A stretch of 54,248 nt of DNA from Psychromonas sp. MB-3u-54 (GCF_002836415.1 NZ_PJBP01000164.1:1-54248); one strand, 5' to 3'. Counted from the stretch's first letter, positions 1 to 11,100 are shown. Notes: generated from the letters alone by a model not told the origin. A program made the numbers and translations.

Positions 1-97
1 CAATGTTTTTAATCAACGTTTAACGTTATTAAAAACTTAATCTCTTTCGTTCTGAGTAACCGGTTTGACTTGCGTCTTTCCCGTTTCCGTGGGGCGC

Positions 98-125
98 ATT
101 ATAGGGATTTTGATCACGTTGGCAA
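98..125 (-). promoter_or_regulatory. rRNA operon P1-type promoter, reading leftward
   Basis: On the minus strand a -35 box TTGCCA (120-125) is followed after exactly 16 bp by a perfect -10 TATAAT (98-103) and then GCGCCCC. The 16-bp spacer and GC-rich discriminator are hallmarks of stringently controlled rrn P1 promoters such as E. coli rrnB P1. The transcript would run off the left edge, so the 16S gene is inferred, not seen. In E. coli yrdA is also next to an rRNA operon. Confidence 0.75.
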
Positions 126-266
126 GGGTTTATTTGCATAAAACAGCCTGTTTTTGCAATTAGTTTTTATACACGCCTTACAAACAACTTATCCACAAAC
201 TTTGCTTTATTACCCACATGATTTTGCCGTATAGTTCGTTTTCTTGTTTATTTATTGAGGTTTATT

Positions 267-806
267 ATGCTTCCTGTATTACGCGGTTACAAAAATTCTT
301 TTCCTGTTCTTGGCGATTCTGTTTATATTGATCCTTTTTCTTCTATTATTGGCGATGTCACTTTAGGTGACGATGTCAATATTTGGCCAATGTGCGTTGT
401 AAGAGGGGATGTTAACGCGATAACGATAGGTAAACGCACCAATATTCAGGATGGATCGATATTACATGTCGCTCGTAAAGGTGAAGCAAGCGTTGATGGG
501 TACTCTTTAATTATTGGGGAAGATGTGACCGTCGGTCATAAAGCTATGTTACATGCCTGCAGGATTGGTAATCGGGTTTTAATTGGTATGGGCGCTATCG
601 TATTAGATAATGCGCAAATTGATGATGATGTTATTTTAGCCGCCGGTGCATTAGTACCGCCAAACAAACATCTTGAATCGGGTTACCTTTATCTCGGCTC
701 TCCCGCTAAAGCAGCCCGCAAATTAACTAACGATGAACTTGCCTTTCTGCCACGCTCTGCAGCACATTATGTAAAACTCAAAGATGAGTATATTGCTCAG
801 GGGTAA
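267..806 (+). CDS. yrdA: Gamma-class carbonic anhydrase-like hexapeptide-repeat protein (YrdA family)
   Basis: This 179-residue cytosolic protein has the left-handed beta-helix pattern of hexapeptide repeats (GDVTLGDDVNIWPMCVVRGD, then TIGKRTNIQDGS, TVGHKAML, LIGMGAIV). The zinc-ligand histidines expected of the family are visible (HVAR, VGHKAMLHAC). It is typical in length for the YrdA/PaaY family, a trimer with possible carbonic anhydrase activity; the true substrate is uncertain. I chose ATG 267 because TGAGG lies about 6 bp upstream; an in-frame TTG at 255 would lie inside that ribosome binding site. It is transcribed away from the leftward rRNA promoter and converges with argHA. Confidence 0.9.
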   Translation: MLPVLRGYKNSFPVLGDSVYIDPFSSIIGDVTLGDDVNIWPMCVVRGDVNAITIGKRTNIQDGSILHVARKGEASVDGYSLIIGEDVTVGHKAMLHACRIGNRVLIGMGAIVLDNAQIDDDVILAAGALVPPNKHLESGYLYLGSPAKAARKLTNDELAFLPRSAAHYVKLKDEYIAQG

Positions 807-811
807 CTTTA

Positions 812-841
812 TTCGTTCCCACGCATAAACGTGGGAACGAA
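812..841. terminator. Perfect 12-bp hairpin between convergent yrdA and argHA
   Basis: Arms TTCGTTCCCACG and CGTGGGAACGAA pair perfectly around a 6-base CATAAA loop. It sits 5 bp after the yrdA stop and 13 bp after the argHA stop, so it could end transcription from both sides, although neither side has a strong U-tract. The GTTCCCACGC core also resembles a palindrome that is dispersed in many proteobacterial genomes. Confidence 0.6.
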
Positions 842-854
842 AAGATGGGTTATT

Positions 855-2735
855 TTAAGTTTTGCTCATTCCTTTATGGAGCAACATACTTGTTTTGTAA
901 TTCAACTCTAGTGCCTTTTCGTCACTTGCATGTTCACTCACAAACATTGAACAATCTTTTAAAACTTTTTCCGGCATCGTAGTCTTACTTTCGGGACTAA
1001 AACCAAGCTTCATAAAGAAGTCTGGCATGCGGGTTAATACGAATAGACGCTGGATCGCTTGTTTTTCTGTGTGTTTAATTAAAAACGCCACTAGTGCGCT
1101 ACCTTGACCGCGGCGTTCAAAGCCAGGTTCTACACCTAATGAGCGAATTTCGGCTAAACCGGTGTCATAGATATGTACTGAAGCACAAGCAGTGACTTGG
1201 CCATCTATTTCTGCTACTGCAAATTCAGCCACCGACTCCGCTAAGTCCGTCTTATCTCTTCGAAGGTTTTCGCCTTTATCAGCCAGGTGGTTAACCATTG
1301 CTTCAATACGATCAATGTCTGTTAAACGCGCCGCTCTTATCACAATGCCCGATGTCTGACGCTCTGCTAAGCGTTGTTCAGCTTCTGTTAGTGCATATTC
1401 AATCTGCACAGGTGAAACACCACCGAGTGCTTTACGTGCAGCTAATGTTGCTTCAAGGGTCAGAACAGGATAAACATCTTCTTCGATCACCGGAGAAAAC
1501 TCTTTAAATTGGGCGACCGTTAAATCTTCAAGCGGCAGACCTTTTTCAATCGCGCCGACAACGGCAACACCTACGATATGATGCGCTTCACGGAATGGAA
1601 TACCTTTAGCAACCAAGTAGTCCGCAAGTTCGGTGGCGTTTGAATACCCACCTTGGGCTGCTTCTTTGGTGCGTTCTTCGTTCACTTTAAGATCAGTTAA
1701 CGCCATTGCTGCCATTTCTAAACAATCGCTCCAAGTGTCCAGAGAGTCGAATAAACCTTCTTTGTCTTCTTGCATATCTTTGTTATAAGCAAGCGGCAGA
1801 CCTTTAAGCGTCATTAACATCGCGGCTAATGAACCAAATACACGGCCTGTTCTGCCACGAATCAATTCCATTGCATCGGGATTTTTCTTTTGCGGCATTA
1901 ATGATGATCCGGACGTCACTAAATCAGACATCTCAATAAAACCTGACTCACCACTGTTATAGAAGATAAGATCTTCTGCCATGCGCGACATATGCATCAT
2001 GGACATAGTTGCACAACTCATCAGCTCAACAACATGGTCACGGTCGGAAACAGAATCTAAGCTGTTACGCGTCGCACGTTCAAATCCAAGAGAGTGTGCT
2101 AATGCAGTACGATCTATTGCATAACCTGTTCCTGCTAATGCGCCACTGCCTAAAGGACAAGTATCAAGGCGTTTAAGACAGCCTTCCAAACGATCATGGT
2201 CGCGCTCTAACATTTCTAAATAGGCTAAACACCAGTGCGAAAAGGTCACCGGTTGCGCGCGTTGTAAATGTGTATAACCCGGTAGAACAACCCCCTGGTG
2301 AATACGTGCAAGTTCAATTAATTTGGCTTCTAATGCATCCAGATGGACAACTAATTCTTGTGCTCTTTTTTTACACCAAAGTTTTAAGTCCGTTGCAACC
2401 TGATCATTACGGCTGCGGCCGGTGTGTAATTTTTTGCCTAAGTCACCGATTTTATTAATCAGCTGCCCTTCTGTCCAAGAATGGATATCTTCGGCATCGG
2501 ATTGTAAAACCAACTCAGGATTATCTTGAACTGATCTTAATAATTCATTCAATGCAACTTCTATCGATTTTTGTTCATCAAAGGTTAACACATCAACTGT
2601 TTGTAACGCTTTTGACCAAGCTATTGAACCAATAATGTCTTGCTCCGCAAGACGGTAATCGAACCTTAATGAATCATTAAACAATTTAAATTTTACGTCT
2701 GCCGCGTGGCTAAAACGTCCGCCCCATAATGCCAT
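855..2735 (-). CDS. argH: Argininosuccinate lyase fused to N-acetylglutamate synthase domain (ArgHA)
   Basis: Residues 1 to about 460 are argininosuccinate lyase, which splits argininosuccinate into arginine and fumarate. The fumarase/lyase signature [11 protein letters not shown] lies near residue 280, and [12 protein letters not shown] and [16 protein letters not shown] are conserved. From about 468 to 626 there is a GNAT acetyltransferase domain ([36 protein letters not shown]), the short ArgA-type domain that makes N-acetylglutamate. The fusion joins the first and last steps of the pathway and is known in marine gammaproteobacteria such as Vibrio, Moritella and Psychromonas. It is the last gene of the operon, separated from argG by 143 bp holding a hairpin. 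Start ATG 2735 gives MALWGGRF, the normal ArgH start. Confidence 0.96.
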   Translation of the reverse strand: MALWGGRFSHAADVKFKLFNDSLRFDYRLAEQDIIGSIAWSKALQTVDVLTFDEQKSIEVALNELLRSVQDNPELVLQSDAEDIHSWTEGQLINKIGDLGKKLHTGRSRNDQVATDLKLWCKKRAQELVVHLDALEAKLIELARIHQGVVLPGYTHLQRAQPVTFSHWCLAYLEMLERDHDRLEGCLKRLDTCPLGSGALAGTGYAIDRTALAHSLGFERATRNSLDSVSDRDHVVELMSCATMSMMHMSRMAEDLIFYNSGESGFIEMSDLVTSGSSLMPQKKNPDAMELIRGRTGRVFGSLAAMLMTLKGLPLAYNKDMQEDKEGLFDSLDTWSDCLEMAAMALTDLKVNEERTKEAAQGGYSNATELADYLVAKGIPFREAHHIVGVAVVGAIEKGLPLEDLTVAQFKEFSPVIEEDVYPVLTLEATLAARKALGGVSPVQIEYALTEAEQRLAERQTSGIVIRAARLTDIDRIEAMVNHLADKGENLRRDKTDLAESVAEFAVAEIDGQVTACASVHIYDTGLAEIRSLGVEPGFERRGQGSALVAFLIKHTEKQAIQRLFVLTRMPDFFMKLGFSPESKTTMPEKVLKDCSMFVSEHASDEKALELNYKTSMLLHKGMSKT

Positions 2736-2823
2736 TTTGATGCTCCATCACTTTCTTGGTTTGTTGTAGCTATTTTTTAGAATCTATTTTTATATACTTT
2801 AAAAAAAAACAGATAAAAATAGA

Positions 2824-2857
2824 AATTCCCGCCCTGTAAAAATACAGGACGGGAATT
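2824..2857 (-). terminator. Intra-operon terminator/attenuator between argG and argHA
   Basis: A 14-bp stem (AATTCCCGCCCTGT / ACAGGACGGGAATT on the plus strand) has a 6-base loop. The single mismatch is C-A on the plus strand but a G-U wobble in a leftward transcript. In that transcript a U-rich run that includes nine consecutive Us follows within about 30 nt. This fits a terminator acting only on leftward transcription, so that argHA is expressed below argG or from its own promoter. Confidence 0.65.
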
Positions 2858-2878
2858 GTATTATTTAAGAGTTAGCGC

Positions 2879-4087
2879 TTATTTTTTGCTGTTCAAGGTA
2901 CGAATACGGCTTGAAAGAGAATATAAACGGATAAAACCTTCTGCGTGTTTTTGATTATAAACGTTATCATCACCAAATGTAGCAAACTCTTCAGAATATA
3001 AGCTGTTTGGAGAGCGTTTTTGCTCTGCAGTCACTTGACCTTTATACATTTTAACAACCACTTCACCGTTAACATCTTTTGCCAACGCTTCTGAAGCTGC
3101 TAATAAAGAGCCGCAAAGCGGTGTAAACCAACGCCCGTCATAGACTAAGTGAGTAAATTCCTGACCTACTTGATCGCGCCATTTACGGGCTGGTTTGTCA
3201 TGAACGAGTTCATCGATACCACGCAGTGCAGTCACCATAACGGTGCCTCCAGGGGTTTCGTAACAACCACGAGACTTCATACCAACAGTACGGTTTTCAG
3301 TAATATCAACACGACCGACACCGTGCGCGGCTGCTTTATCATTTAACAGCATCAATGCGTCATAGGGAGAAAGCTCAACACCGTCAACGGCAACAACACG
3401 GGCATTTTCAACTTTAATAGTTAAGTATTCAGGTTTCTCGGGTGCATCTTCAGGATCAACGGTTAAGGTCCAAACACCTTTGCTTGGTGCATTCCATGGA
3501 TTTTCTAACTCACCGCCTTCGTGAGAGATATGCCATGCATTTGCATCACGACTATAGATTTTAGTCGCACTCGCTGTTGTTTCGATATTACGCTCTGCAA
3601 GGTAATCGAGTAAATCTTCACGCGATTCCATTTCCCATTCACGCCAAGGCGCAATTACCTGTAATTCAGGTGCCAATGCGGCAAAACAGCTTTCAAAACG
3701 GATTTGGTCATTACCTTTACCGGTACAACCGTGACATAACGCGTCAGCACCAACTTTAAGCGCCACTTCAACCTGCGCTTTAGCAATAATTGGGCGCGCC
3801 ATTGCGGTGCCCAACAGGTAAGTACCCTCATAAACAGCACCAGATGCCATAGTCGGATAGATATAATCTTTAACAAACTCTTCTTTCAGATCAACAATAT
3901 GGCACTCAGAAGCGCCCGATGCTAATGCTTTTTCTTCAAGTCCGACTAACTCTTCTGCGCCCTGGCCAACATCGGCACAAAAAGCGATGATCTCACAATC
4001 ATCATAAGTCTCTTTTAACCATGGAATGATTGCCGAAGTATCCAAGCCACCAGAATAAGCGAGTACCACTTTTTTAACTTTACTCAT
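2879..4087 (-). CDS. argG: Argininosuccinate synthase
   Basis: This 402-residue cytosolic enzyme joins citrulline and aspartate with ATP to give argininosuccinate, the step before ArgH. The N-terminal PP-loop AYSGGLDTS (residues 10-18) binds ATP, and the conserved [15 protein letters not shown] segment is present. Length is normal for the short bacterial type (about 400 residues). A GGAAAA run precedes ATG 4087. It follows argF after 24 bp in the arginine operon and is followed by a hairpin that may lower expression of argHA. Confidence 0.97.
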   Translation of the reverse strand: MSKVKKVVLAYSGGLDTSAIIPWLKETYDDCEIIAFCADVGQGAEELVGLEEKALASGASECHIVDLKEEFVKDYIYPTMASGAVYEGTYLLGTAMARPIIAKAQVEVALKVGADALCHGCTGKGNDQIRFESCFAALAPELQVIAPWREWEMESREDLLDYLAERNIETTASATKIYSRDANAWHISHEGGELENPWNAPSKGVWTLTVDPEDAPEKPEYLTIKVENARVVAVDGVELSPYDALMLLNDKAAAHGVGRVDITENRTVGMKSRGCYETPGGTVMVTALRGIDELVHDKPARKWRDQVGQEFTHLVYDGRWFTPLCGSLLAASEALAKDVNGEVVVKMYKGQVTAEQKRSPNSLYSEEFATFGDDNVYNQKHAEGFIRLYSLSSRIRTLNSKK

Positions 4088-4111
4088 TGATTATTTTCCT
4101 TTCGTCTGCAT

Positions 4112-5020
4112 TTATTTATTAATTAAGGTAAGCATAATGGCGTTTTGAATGTGCATTCTATTTTCTGCCTGGTCAAAAATTAACGAAGCAGGACCATCCA
4201 TTACATCGGAGGTGATATCTAAACCACGATGCGCCGGCTGGCAATGTAATACGTGTTTAATACCGGTTAAATCTAATAATTCCTGATTGATTTGGTATGG
4301 CATAAATTTAGCTTTGATCTGTTCAAGCGGTGTTTCATCACCCATTGAAAGCCAAGTATCACCATAAACCACATCATAACCTTTAATATCTTCAATATTG
4401 TCGGTGACGTGGATGCTGCCACCATTTTTAGCGGCAATCTTCTCGGCCATTTTGAATATTTGCGCGTCCGGGCTATGGCCGATGGGACAAACTGCGGTCA
4501 CGGTCGCACCTAAAATAGCACCGGCAATAAACAGCGAATGAGTGACATTATTGCCATCACCAATGTAAGCAAGTTTCACTTTAGAGAGATCATCATACTG
4601 CTGAGCGATAGTTAAAAAATCAGCCATGGCCTGGCATGGGTGGTACAAATCACATAATGAGTTAATCACCGGCACACTTGAATGCGCCTGCATTTCAACT
4701 AAGGTTTTGTGGTCAAAAACACGCGCTACAATACAGTCCGCCCAGCGGGAAATATTGGCAGCAAAATCTTTAACATCTTCACGACTGCCCATTTCACCGT
4801 TGGCTTGATCTAAATAAACAACGTGACCGCCTAATTTATTAACGCCAATATCAAAAGTCACACGCGTTCTTAAGGATTGCTTTTCAAATAAAGTAACAAC
4901 ACTTTTGCCTGCTAATGCTTGACTGTATTTAGCCGGATTAGCTTTTAAATCTTTTCCCAAAGCAATCAGATCTAACGCCTGTTGCTGAGTCATTTCAAAC
5001 CCTGTTAGCAAATTTTTCAT
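4112..5020 (-). CDS. argF: Ornithine carbamoyltransferase
   Basis: This enzyme forms citrulline from ornithine and carbamoyl phosphate. The carbamoyl-phosphate motif appears as SLRTRVTF, followed by DLYHPCQAMADF and the ornithine-binding HCQPAHRG. The usual HCLP is HCQP here, a mild variant with the cysteine kept. I place the start at ATG 5020 (MKNLLTGFEMTQQQ, 302 residues, the family length), 10 bp after the argB stop. The longer reading from 5068 would overlap argB by 38 bases and adds a non-conserved tail. Vibrio cholerae lacks argF at this place, so its presence inside the operon is informative. Confidence 0.95.
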   Translation of the reverse strand: MKNLLTGFEMTQQQALDLIALGKDLKANPAKYSQALAGKSVVTLFEKQSLRTRVTFDIGVNKLGGHVVYLDQANGEMGSREDVKDFAANISRWADCIVARVFDHKTLVEMQAHSSVPVINSLCDLYHPCQAMADFLTIAQQYDDLSKVKLAYIGDGNNVTHSLFIAGAILGATVTAVCPIGHSPDAQIFKMAEKIAAKNGGSIHVTDNIEDIKGYDVVYGDTWLSMGDETPLEQIKAKFMPYQINQELLDLTGIKHVLHCQPAHRGLDITSDVMDGPASLIFDQAENRMHIQNAIMLTLINK

Positions 5021-5030
5021 ATCTAATTCT

Positions 5031-5813
5031 CTACTTAATGACCTTTGTACCCACGGCCTGACCAGCAAGCAATGATACTAAATTTTCAGGATTTTTCCAA
5101 CTTGCCAGCATCACATAACCTAATTGCTCGGCAGCTTGCAGCGCGGCTTTTACTTTAACCGCCATCCCGTCCTGGATTACCTTTTCGGCAATAAGTCTAT
5201 CAGCTAATTGTGTGTTTAGCTCGGGAATAACTTGCTTGTGCGCATCCCATACGCCATCAACATCGGACAAAAAAACTAACTCCGCATCCAGCAGCTCACA
5301 AATCGTTATCGCAGCCTGATCGGCATTGACATTGTACAAGCGTCCGTCTTCACCAATAGCGATTGATGAAATAACCGGCAAGTACCCCGCTGTTAATAAC
5401 GTATTTAACAGTGCAGGATTATTAGGACTGCAAATACCGACCGCGCCTAAATCAGGATCAAGCTGAGTGACTTTACAGCTAAAACCGTCCGCAAGCGATA
5501 AACCGACAGCAGAAAGGCCTGCCTTTAGTGCTTTGGCCATCAACAGTTTATTTGAAGTGCCCGCTAGAGCGCCGGCCACATAGGGAATTTGCTCAAAGGG
5601 TGTAATGCGCAAACCTTCTTTTTTGTGACTGACGATGTTCATTTTATTTAAAACATCTTCAACAATGACACCTCCGCCATGCACAATGAGAAGAGGTCGT
5701 TGCTCGGTTTGCAAATAAAGAGTGAGCGCTGAAAATAAATTTTCTAATGCCTGCTCATTTTCAAGTACTGCACCACCAAGCTTAATTAATAAAGGTTTTA
5801 ATGCTTGTGTCAT
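5031..5813 (-). CDS. argB: Acetylglutamate kinase
   Basis: This 260-residue amino acid kinase phosphorylates N-acetylglutamate, the second step of arginine synthesis. KLGGAVLEN near the N terminus is the phosphate-binding loop, [14 protein letters not shown] is the acetylglutamate-binding glycine-rich loop, and NADQAA plus FLSDVDGV are the conserved C-terminal elements. It lacks the long N-terminal helix of arginine-inhibited, hexameric kinases, as in E. coli; feedback control would then fall on the acetylglutamate synthase domain of ArgHA (inference). It lies 15 bp after argC and 10 bp before argF. Confidence 0.96.
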   Translation of the reverse strand: MTQALKPLLIKLGGAVLENEQALENLFSALTLYLQTEQRPLLIVHGGGVIVEDVLNKMNIVSHKKEGLRITPFEQIPYVAGALAGTSNKLLMAKALKAGLSAVGLSLADGFSCKVTQLDPDLGAVGICSPNNPALLNTLLTAGYLPVISSIAIGEDGRLYNVNADQAAITICELLDAELVFLSDVDGVWDAHKQVIPELNTQLADRLIAEKVIQDGMAVKVKAALQAAEQLGYVMLASWKNPENLVSLLAGQAVGTKVIK

Positions 5814-5828
5814 ATTTAAAAATCCTGC

Positions 5829-6839
5829 TTACAAAAGAGAAGTGGTTATAGCAAAACCAAAACGTAAATTAATACATTGTATTGCCTGCGATGAAGCCCC
5901 TTTTAAAAGGTTATCGATAGCACTGAAAGCGACCAGATCTTCACCTTCCACAGCCCAACCTAAATCACAGAAGGGAGTACCCACCACGTTTTTAAGGGCA
6001 GGATAAGTCCCATCCATTAAACGTACAATGGGTTTATCTGCATAAGCATTCTGATAAGCCTGATTAACCTCATCAGCTGTCACACCCGCTTTTAGCTGCA
6101 CATTAATGCTGGCTAAAATACCACGTTTGAAACTGCCTAAATGGGGTGTAAATACCACCGGCATGCCCAAATGCTGATCAATTTCCGGTTTATGACGATG
6201 GGTAAACACGCCATAAGGTTGCAGACTCACTTCACAAAAACTACTGGCTAGGCTGGCTTTACGCCCGGCCCCACTCGCACCACTGGTGGCATTAATAGTG
6301 GGTTTTGTATCAGCTTTAATTAATCCGGCTTCGACCAGCGGTTTTAACGCGGTTAAAGAGGCGGTGGTGTAACAGCCCGGTACTGCGATTAAATCGGTTT
6401 TCTTCACGGCGTCAAAATTCCATTCGGCTAAACCGTAAACAGCTTTTTCTAATAACGCTGGATACTGGTGCGTAAAGCCGTAAAATTTATCGTAAAAACC
6501 GGCTTCCTGAACACGAAATGCACCGGAAAGATCAAATACCACTGTATTTTCAGCGAGAAAAAGCGGTACTAAATCATGACTCACTTCATGCGCCGTTGCC
6601 AAAATAACAATATCTATATCGGCACATACTGTTTTAATATCAGCATTGCCTAAAGGCTGCAGAGGTAAATCCACTACACCCGATAAATGCCCGTAAAGCG
6701 CAGATAACTTTTTGCCTTTATCAAGACTGCCTGTCGACACATACAAACCAGCCAATTCAATGTGCGGATGACGTACTAAAAAATGTGCTAATTCGGCGCC
6801 CGTATAACCACTTGCACCCACTACAATGGCTTTTAACAT
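5829..6839 (-). CDS. argC: N-acetyl-gamma-glutamyl-phosphate reductase
   Basis: This NADPH-dependent reductase makes N-acetylglutamate semialdehyde, the third step of the pathway. The Rossmann start is [13 protein letters not shown], the catalytic cysteine lies in PGCYTTASL (GCYPT in most relatives), and HRHKPEI carries the conserved histidine. I prefer ATG 6839 ([14 protein letters not shown], 336 residues) with GGGAAC about 8 bp upstream; an in-frame ATG at 6857 adds six residues not expected in the family. It is the first gene of the arginine operon, directly behind a probable ArgR-controlled promoter. Confidence 0.95.
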   Translation of the reverse strand: MLKAIVVGASGYTGAELAHFLVRHPHIELAGLYVSTGSLDKGKKLSALYGHLSGVVDLPLQPLGNADIKTVCADIDIVILATAHEVSHDLVPLFLAENTVVFDLSGAFRVQEAGFYDKFYGFTHQYPALLEKAVYGLAEWNFDAVKKTDLIAVPGCYTTASLTALKPLVEAGLIKADTKPTINATSGASGAGRKASLASSFCEVSLQPYGVFTHRHKPEIDQHLGMPVVFTPHLGSFKRGILASINVQLKAGVTADEVNQAYQNAYADKPIVRLMDGTYPALKNVVGTPFCDLGWAVEGEDLVAFSAIDNLLKGASSQAIQCINLRFGFAITTSLL

Positions 6840-6914
6840 AAGAAGTTCCCGTTTCATTTGCGGTATTAAAAAGAGGGAAAATAGTATACATAGAAATATT
6901 CCCGAGAGAGGAGC

Positions 6915-6963
6915 ATCTTAATTAAATTTGATTATTTATGCAATAATAATGAATATTTACTTA
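6915..6963 (-). promoter_or_regulatory. argC promoter with paired ARG boxes (ArgR operator)
   Basis: Two near matches to the ARG box half-site pattern TGAAT-4-ATTCA lie at 6929-6942 (TGATTATTTATGCA; 8 of 10 conserved positions when read on the minus strand) and 6950-6963 (TGAATATTTACTTA). Their centres are exactly 21 bp apart, the spacing of paired ARG boxes in E. coli. They overlap a possible leftward promoter, -35 TTGCAT (6938-6943) and -10 TAAGAT (6915-6920) with a 17-bp spacer. Arginine-bound ArgR would block this promoter. Confidence 0.6.
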
Positions 6964-7058
6964 AGCCGCATTGCGTTTTAACCCTGCAGCCCAAAAAATA
7001 GTGTATTAATGCAGCAGGAACATAAAATATAATGTTTAAATGCGCCTGTGAACTCTTG

Positions 7059-8144
7059 TTATGAGAGCACTTTACTGCTTAGCCATTCTTCAGCCGCGGC
7101 TTTGATCGGCAGATCAATATATTGCGCTTTAATCTGCAACACCTTAGGCAGACAAATTTGAAAGTGTAACACTAACTCAGGATCAAAGTGTTTGCCCGAT
7201 TGACTTTCAATCAATGCCAGCGCTTTTTCAACTGACCAGGCGGCTTTATAGGGCCGCTCACTGGTCAACGCATCAAACACATCGGCAATAGCCACAATAC
7301 GCGCACTTAATGGAATATGTTTACCACTGATCCCACCCGGATAACCCGTGCCATCCCATTTTTCATGATGATATTGCGCTACTTCAACGGCCAGAATTAA
7401 TAAGTCTGATTCGGGCAAGCCTAAAATGTTAACACCGTATTCAACATGTTTCTGCATAATTGCCCATTCTTCAGAATTCAGCTTACCAGGCTTTAATAAG
7501 ATATTATCAGGAACGCCTATTTTGCCTATATCATGCATCGATGCGGCATTAAAAAGCAATTCGGACCAACTGTCATTATCGGTCACTTGTTGTGCTAATA
7601 CACCGGAGTAACGACTCATACGCAGCACATGCAAACCCGTTTCGTTATCTTTAAATTCAGCAGCACGACCTAAGCATTGGACAATTTCCATATGCGCTTT
7701 TTCCAAAGATTTGGTTCTTTCCTGTACCAAACTGAGCAGATGAAATTTTTGGTTTGCTAATTTCAAATGCGTCGCGATTCTGGCTAATAAGCGCCCAGGG
7801 CTGACGGGTTTGGTAATGTAATCAACGCCGCCTAACCCAAAGCCTTTATTTTCATCGGCTACGGTACTTTTTGCACTGACGAATATAATCGGTATTTCAG
7901 CCGTCTCGGGCAAAAGCTGAAGTTGTCGGCAAATTTCATAACCGTCGATATCCGGCAGTATAATATCTAACAAAATCAGATCGGGTTTATCTTCTCCCTT
8001 GGCCAATTTTAACGCAAGTGCCCCGTTGATAGCCGCTTTCACTCTATAATGGGGGCGTAAAATTGCACTTAACAGATGAATATTTTCCGGATTATCATCA
8101 ACGACTAAGATTGTTTGCTTAAGCTCCATCTCATTAACATCCAT
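7059..8144 (-). CDS. Response regulator with HD-GYP cyclic-di-GMP phosphodiesterase domain
   Basis: This 361-residue protein starts with a receiver domain (VVDDN, phospho-acceptor Asp60 in LLDIILPD, Lys112 in TKP), followed by a short helix and an HD-GYP domain: HDIGKIGVP with HD at 204-205, and HHEKWDGTGYPGG at 259-271. All catalytic residues are present, so it probably hydrolyses cyclic di-GMP when phosphorylated. Its ATG overlaps the stop of the upstream hybrid kinase by one base (TAATG), indicating translational coupling and a matched pair. Both genes sit between argC and argE, which are adjacent in related genomes. Confidence 0.92.
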   Translation of the reverse strand: MDVNEMELKQTILVVDDNPENIHLLSAILRPHYRVKAAINGALALKLAKGEDKPDLILLDIILPDIDGYEICRQLQLLPETAEIPIIFVSAKSTVADENKGFGLGGVDYITKPVSPGRLLARIATHLKLANQKFHLLSLVQERTKSLEKAHMEIVQCLGRAAEFKDNETGLHVLRMSRYSGVLAQQVTDNDSWSELLFNAASMHDIGKIGVPDNILLKPGKLNSEEWAIMQKHVEYGVNILGLPESDLLILAVEVAQYHHEKWDGTGYPGGISGKHIPLSARIVAIADVFDALTSERPYKAAWSVEKALALIESQSGKHFDPELVLHFQICLPKVLQIKAQYIDLPIKAAAEEWLSSKVLS

Positions 8145-11100
8145 TACTTCTTATCCTGTTGTTCACATTTTCCTGACAATAGCTTAATCAACTCCGAAAG
8201 GAGCAATTGCGCACTGTCAAAATTAAAATTTTCTAACTGTTCGATAAACTCACGGATCAGCATTAATGCTTGCTGATTGGAAATGCTGGCAGTTAACTGC
8301 AATGCAATATCCAATGCACTGGTATCGAAATTATCCACTAGCGACCGTAAGATCTGTAATTTTTGCTGGATTTCCAGCGGGCTTAATTGCTTTTCATTAA
8401 CCAACACAGGTTGCTGCTGCTTGGCCTGTGATGTTTGCATTACCACAATTTCATCGATAACCTTGCTTAAGTGCGTATCGACTTGAGCCACTAATTTGTC
8501 AATATCCTGCGCATTGTCATTATTCTGACAGGCCTGTTCGAGATTATGGCAATGCCGGTATAAGCCGGTCGCACCAATATTTCCCGCCGCCCCTTTTAAA
8601 CTATGCGCCATACGCTGTGCATTCTGCCACTCGAACGCCAGACACAGTTGCTTAAAATCCGCCGAAAAATGGATATTTAATGCTTTAAATTTAGTCAGGA
8701 TACTGATGTATAAGTCTACACTGTCAGCACACACTGCCAACCCTGATTTTTTATCGATCTCATTAAAATGCGCTAAACAGTCGATCAAAGACTCGAAGCC
8801 CTGATCTGTAGAAAAAATCATACTCTTAGTCTCTTTTTGAGGATCCAGATCAATCCATTTAACTAACACTTTAAACATCAGCGAGACATCAATCGGCTTG
8901 CTAATATAATCGTTCATACCGGCATCCGTCACTCTCCCCCGTTCACCATCCATTACATTCGCAGTCATTGCAATAATAGGGATCTTTTTATTAAATTGAC
9001 GGATTGTGGCAGTCGCACGATAACCATCCATCACCGGCATCTGCATATCCATCAATATAGCGTGATAGTTATGTCGCCGGGCTTTTTCAACGGCTATCGC
9101 ACCATCGCTCGCATGGCTAACCCGTATCCCTTTTCCCTTTAACAGCGCGGTGGCAAGCTCCTGATTAAGCACATTATCTTCCACCAACAGTATATGCGCG
9201 CCAAGCAGCGTTTGTTGACTTTGCATTTCACCCTTGTATTCAGTATCAACAACGCCATTATCCCCTCTATTCAGATCGATCTCCAAGCCAACGGTAAATA
9301 AAAATTCACTGCCCGCCCCTTCCCGGCTTTCAATCCAAATATCTCCGCCCATTAGGGTTACTAAATTTTTGCAGATCGATAACCCTAAGCCAGTACCACC
9401 GTATTTTCGCGTTGTTGAGGCATCTGCCTGTGAAAATGCACGAAACAATTTGCTTTGCTGCTCCGCAGTCATACCAATACCGTTATCCCGAACTGATATT
9501 TGCAGCTTAATGTTAGCAGCATCACATTCAGCCACACTGACGGTTAGCACTATCTCTCCCTGTTCAGTAAATTTGACCGCGTTACTGACTAGATTGACAA
9601 AAATTTGTTTTAAGCGCAATGCATCACCAAGCAGATAAAGGGGCACATCTTTTTCAATACGATAAAATAAGGTTATCCCTTTCTTGCGCACTTTAAGCGC
9701 AAAAATAGTACTTACACTATCGAACAGAGAAGAGAGATTAAAAGGCCTTTTTTCCAATTCTAATTTTCCGGCTTCCATTTTTGAATAGTCTAAAATATCA
9801 TTAAGAATACCCAACAGACTGGTTGCCTCGCTATGTACTTTAGTAATGTAATTACACTCTTTATCTTGTAAAAAACCTTCTAACGCGAGCTGTGACATTC
9901 CAATAATAGCGTTCATCGGGGTGCGAATTTCATGGCTCATATTGGCTAAAAATTCAGATTTTGAGCGGCTGGCATCATCTGCTAACCCTTTGGCTTTAAG
10001 CAGTAAATTTTTGGCTTGGTTAGCTTCGGTAATATCCAACATACTGACGACAAAAATAGTCTCCTTTTCTAACTCTACGGGCGTGAAAAAAAATTCAACA
10101 TCAATAATTTGTCCTGACTTCCGCTGTACCGTCACACGTTTATCCTTCCCGATATGCACAGATTTTGGAGCAGAAAAATACTCATCCATGTTTTTTAGAT
10201 GCTCGTCTAAGCGCTCTTTAGGAATAAACGTCTTCATTTCTTTATTTATCATTTCTTTTTTTTCATAACCCAATAATTTTTGACCCGCGATATTAACTTC
10301 AATGATCTTTCTATTTTTATTAATTAAAAAGGTAGCAACCGGCAGCGAGGTCAGTAGTCTCTGCATTTTTTGAGCTTCAAGCGCTTGATCGGAAATACTA
10401 TGAAAGGTAATAACCGCTTTAAAATAAGAGGCTTTATCCTTGATCACTGAGATGCTGTAGGTAACCGGGATCTTTTTTCCTGCCCGAGAGAAAAAATAAT
10501 CTTGATCTATCTGCTTATCCTGAGCAGTGTGAATACAGGTTAGAATTTGCGTGCGTAATGCTTGCCAGGATTGTGCCTCTGCAGGATGGTTATTATAGAT
10601 TACTTCACGATAATCACGGTTAAAGACTTCCTGCTCCCGATAACCCAGCAGTTTTTCAGCCGATGCATTAAAGAAAACAATTTTGCCCCTTTGATCGACA
10701 CCAAAAATACCATCAACCACATTGTTTACAATCATGCTGTTTTTATATTCAGCATTGAGCAGTTCACGTGTCCTTCTGTTGACCAGCGCAGACAGTTTAT
10801 TCTTTGAGTCTCTGCTCAACGCGGTAGAACGATATGAAAGCATCATGATAAACAAGGACAGTCCACTGACCAATCCCATTGATACCAACATAATGACGAA
10901 TATAATATTACGTAACTGGTTATAATAATGATAAGTCTCATTATTATTCACTTCACTGACCAGCATCAAATTGAATTTATTCAACCACAACCACCGCCCC
11001 GTAACAGTATTGCCGAGATAATCCTTATAACCTGCAATATTATAATGGCTGCTCTCCAATAACGCGCTCTGCACAACAGGATTGTTTTTTGGATCAGGTA

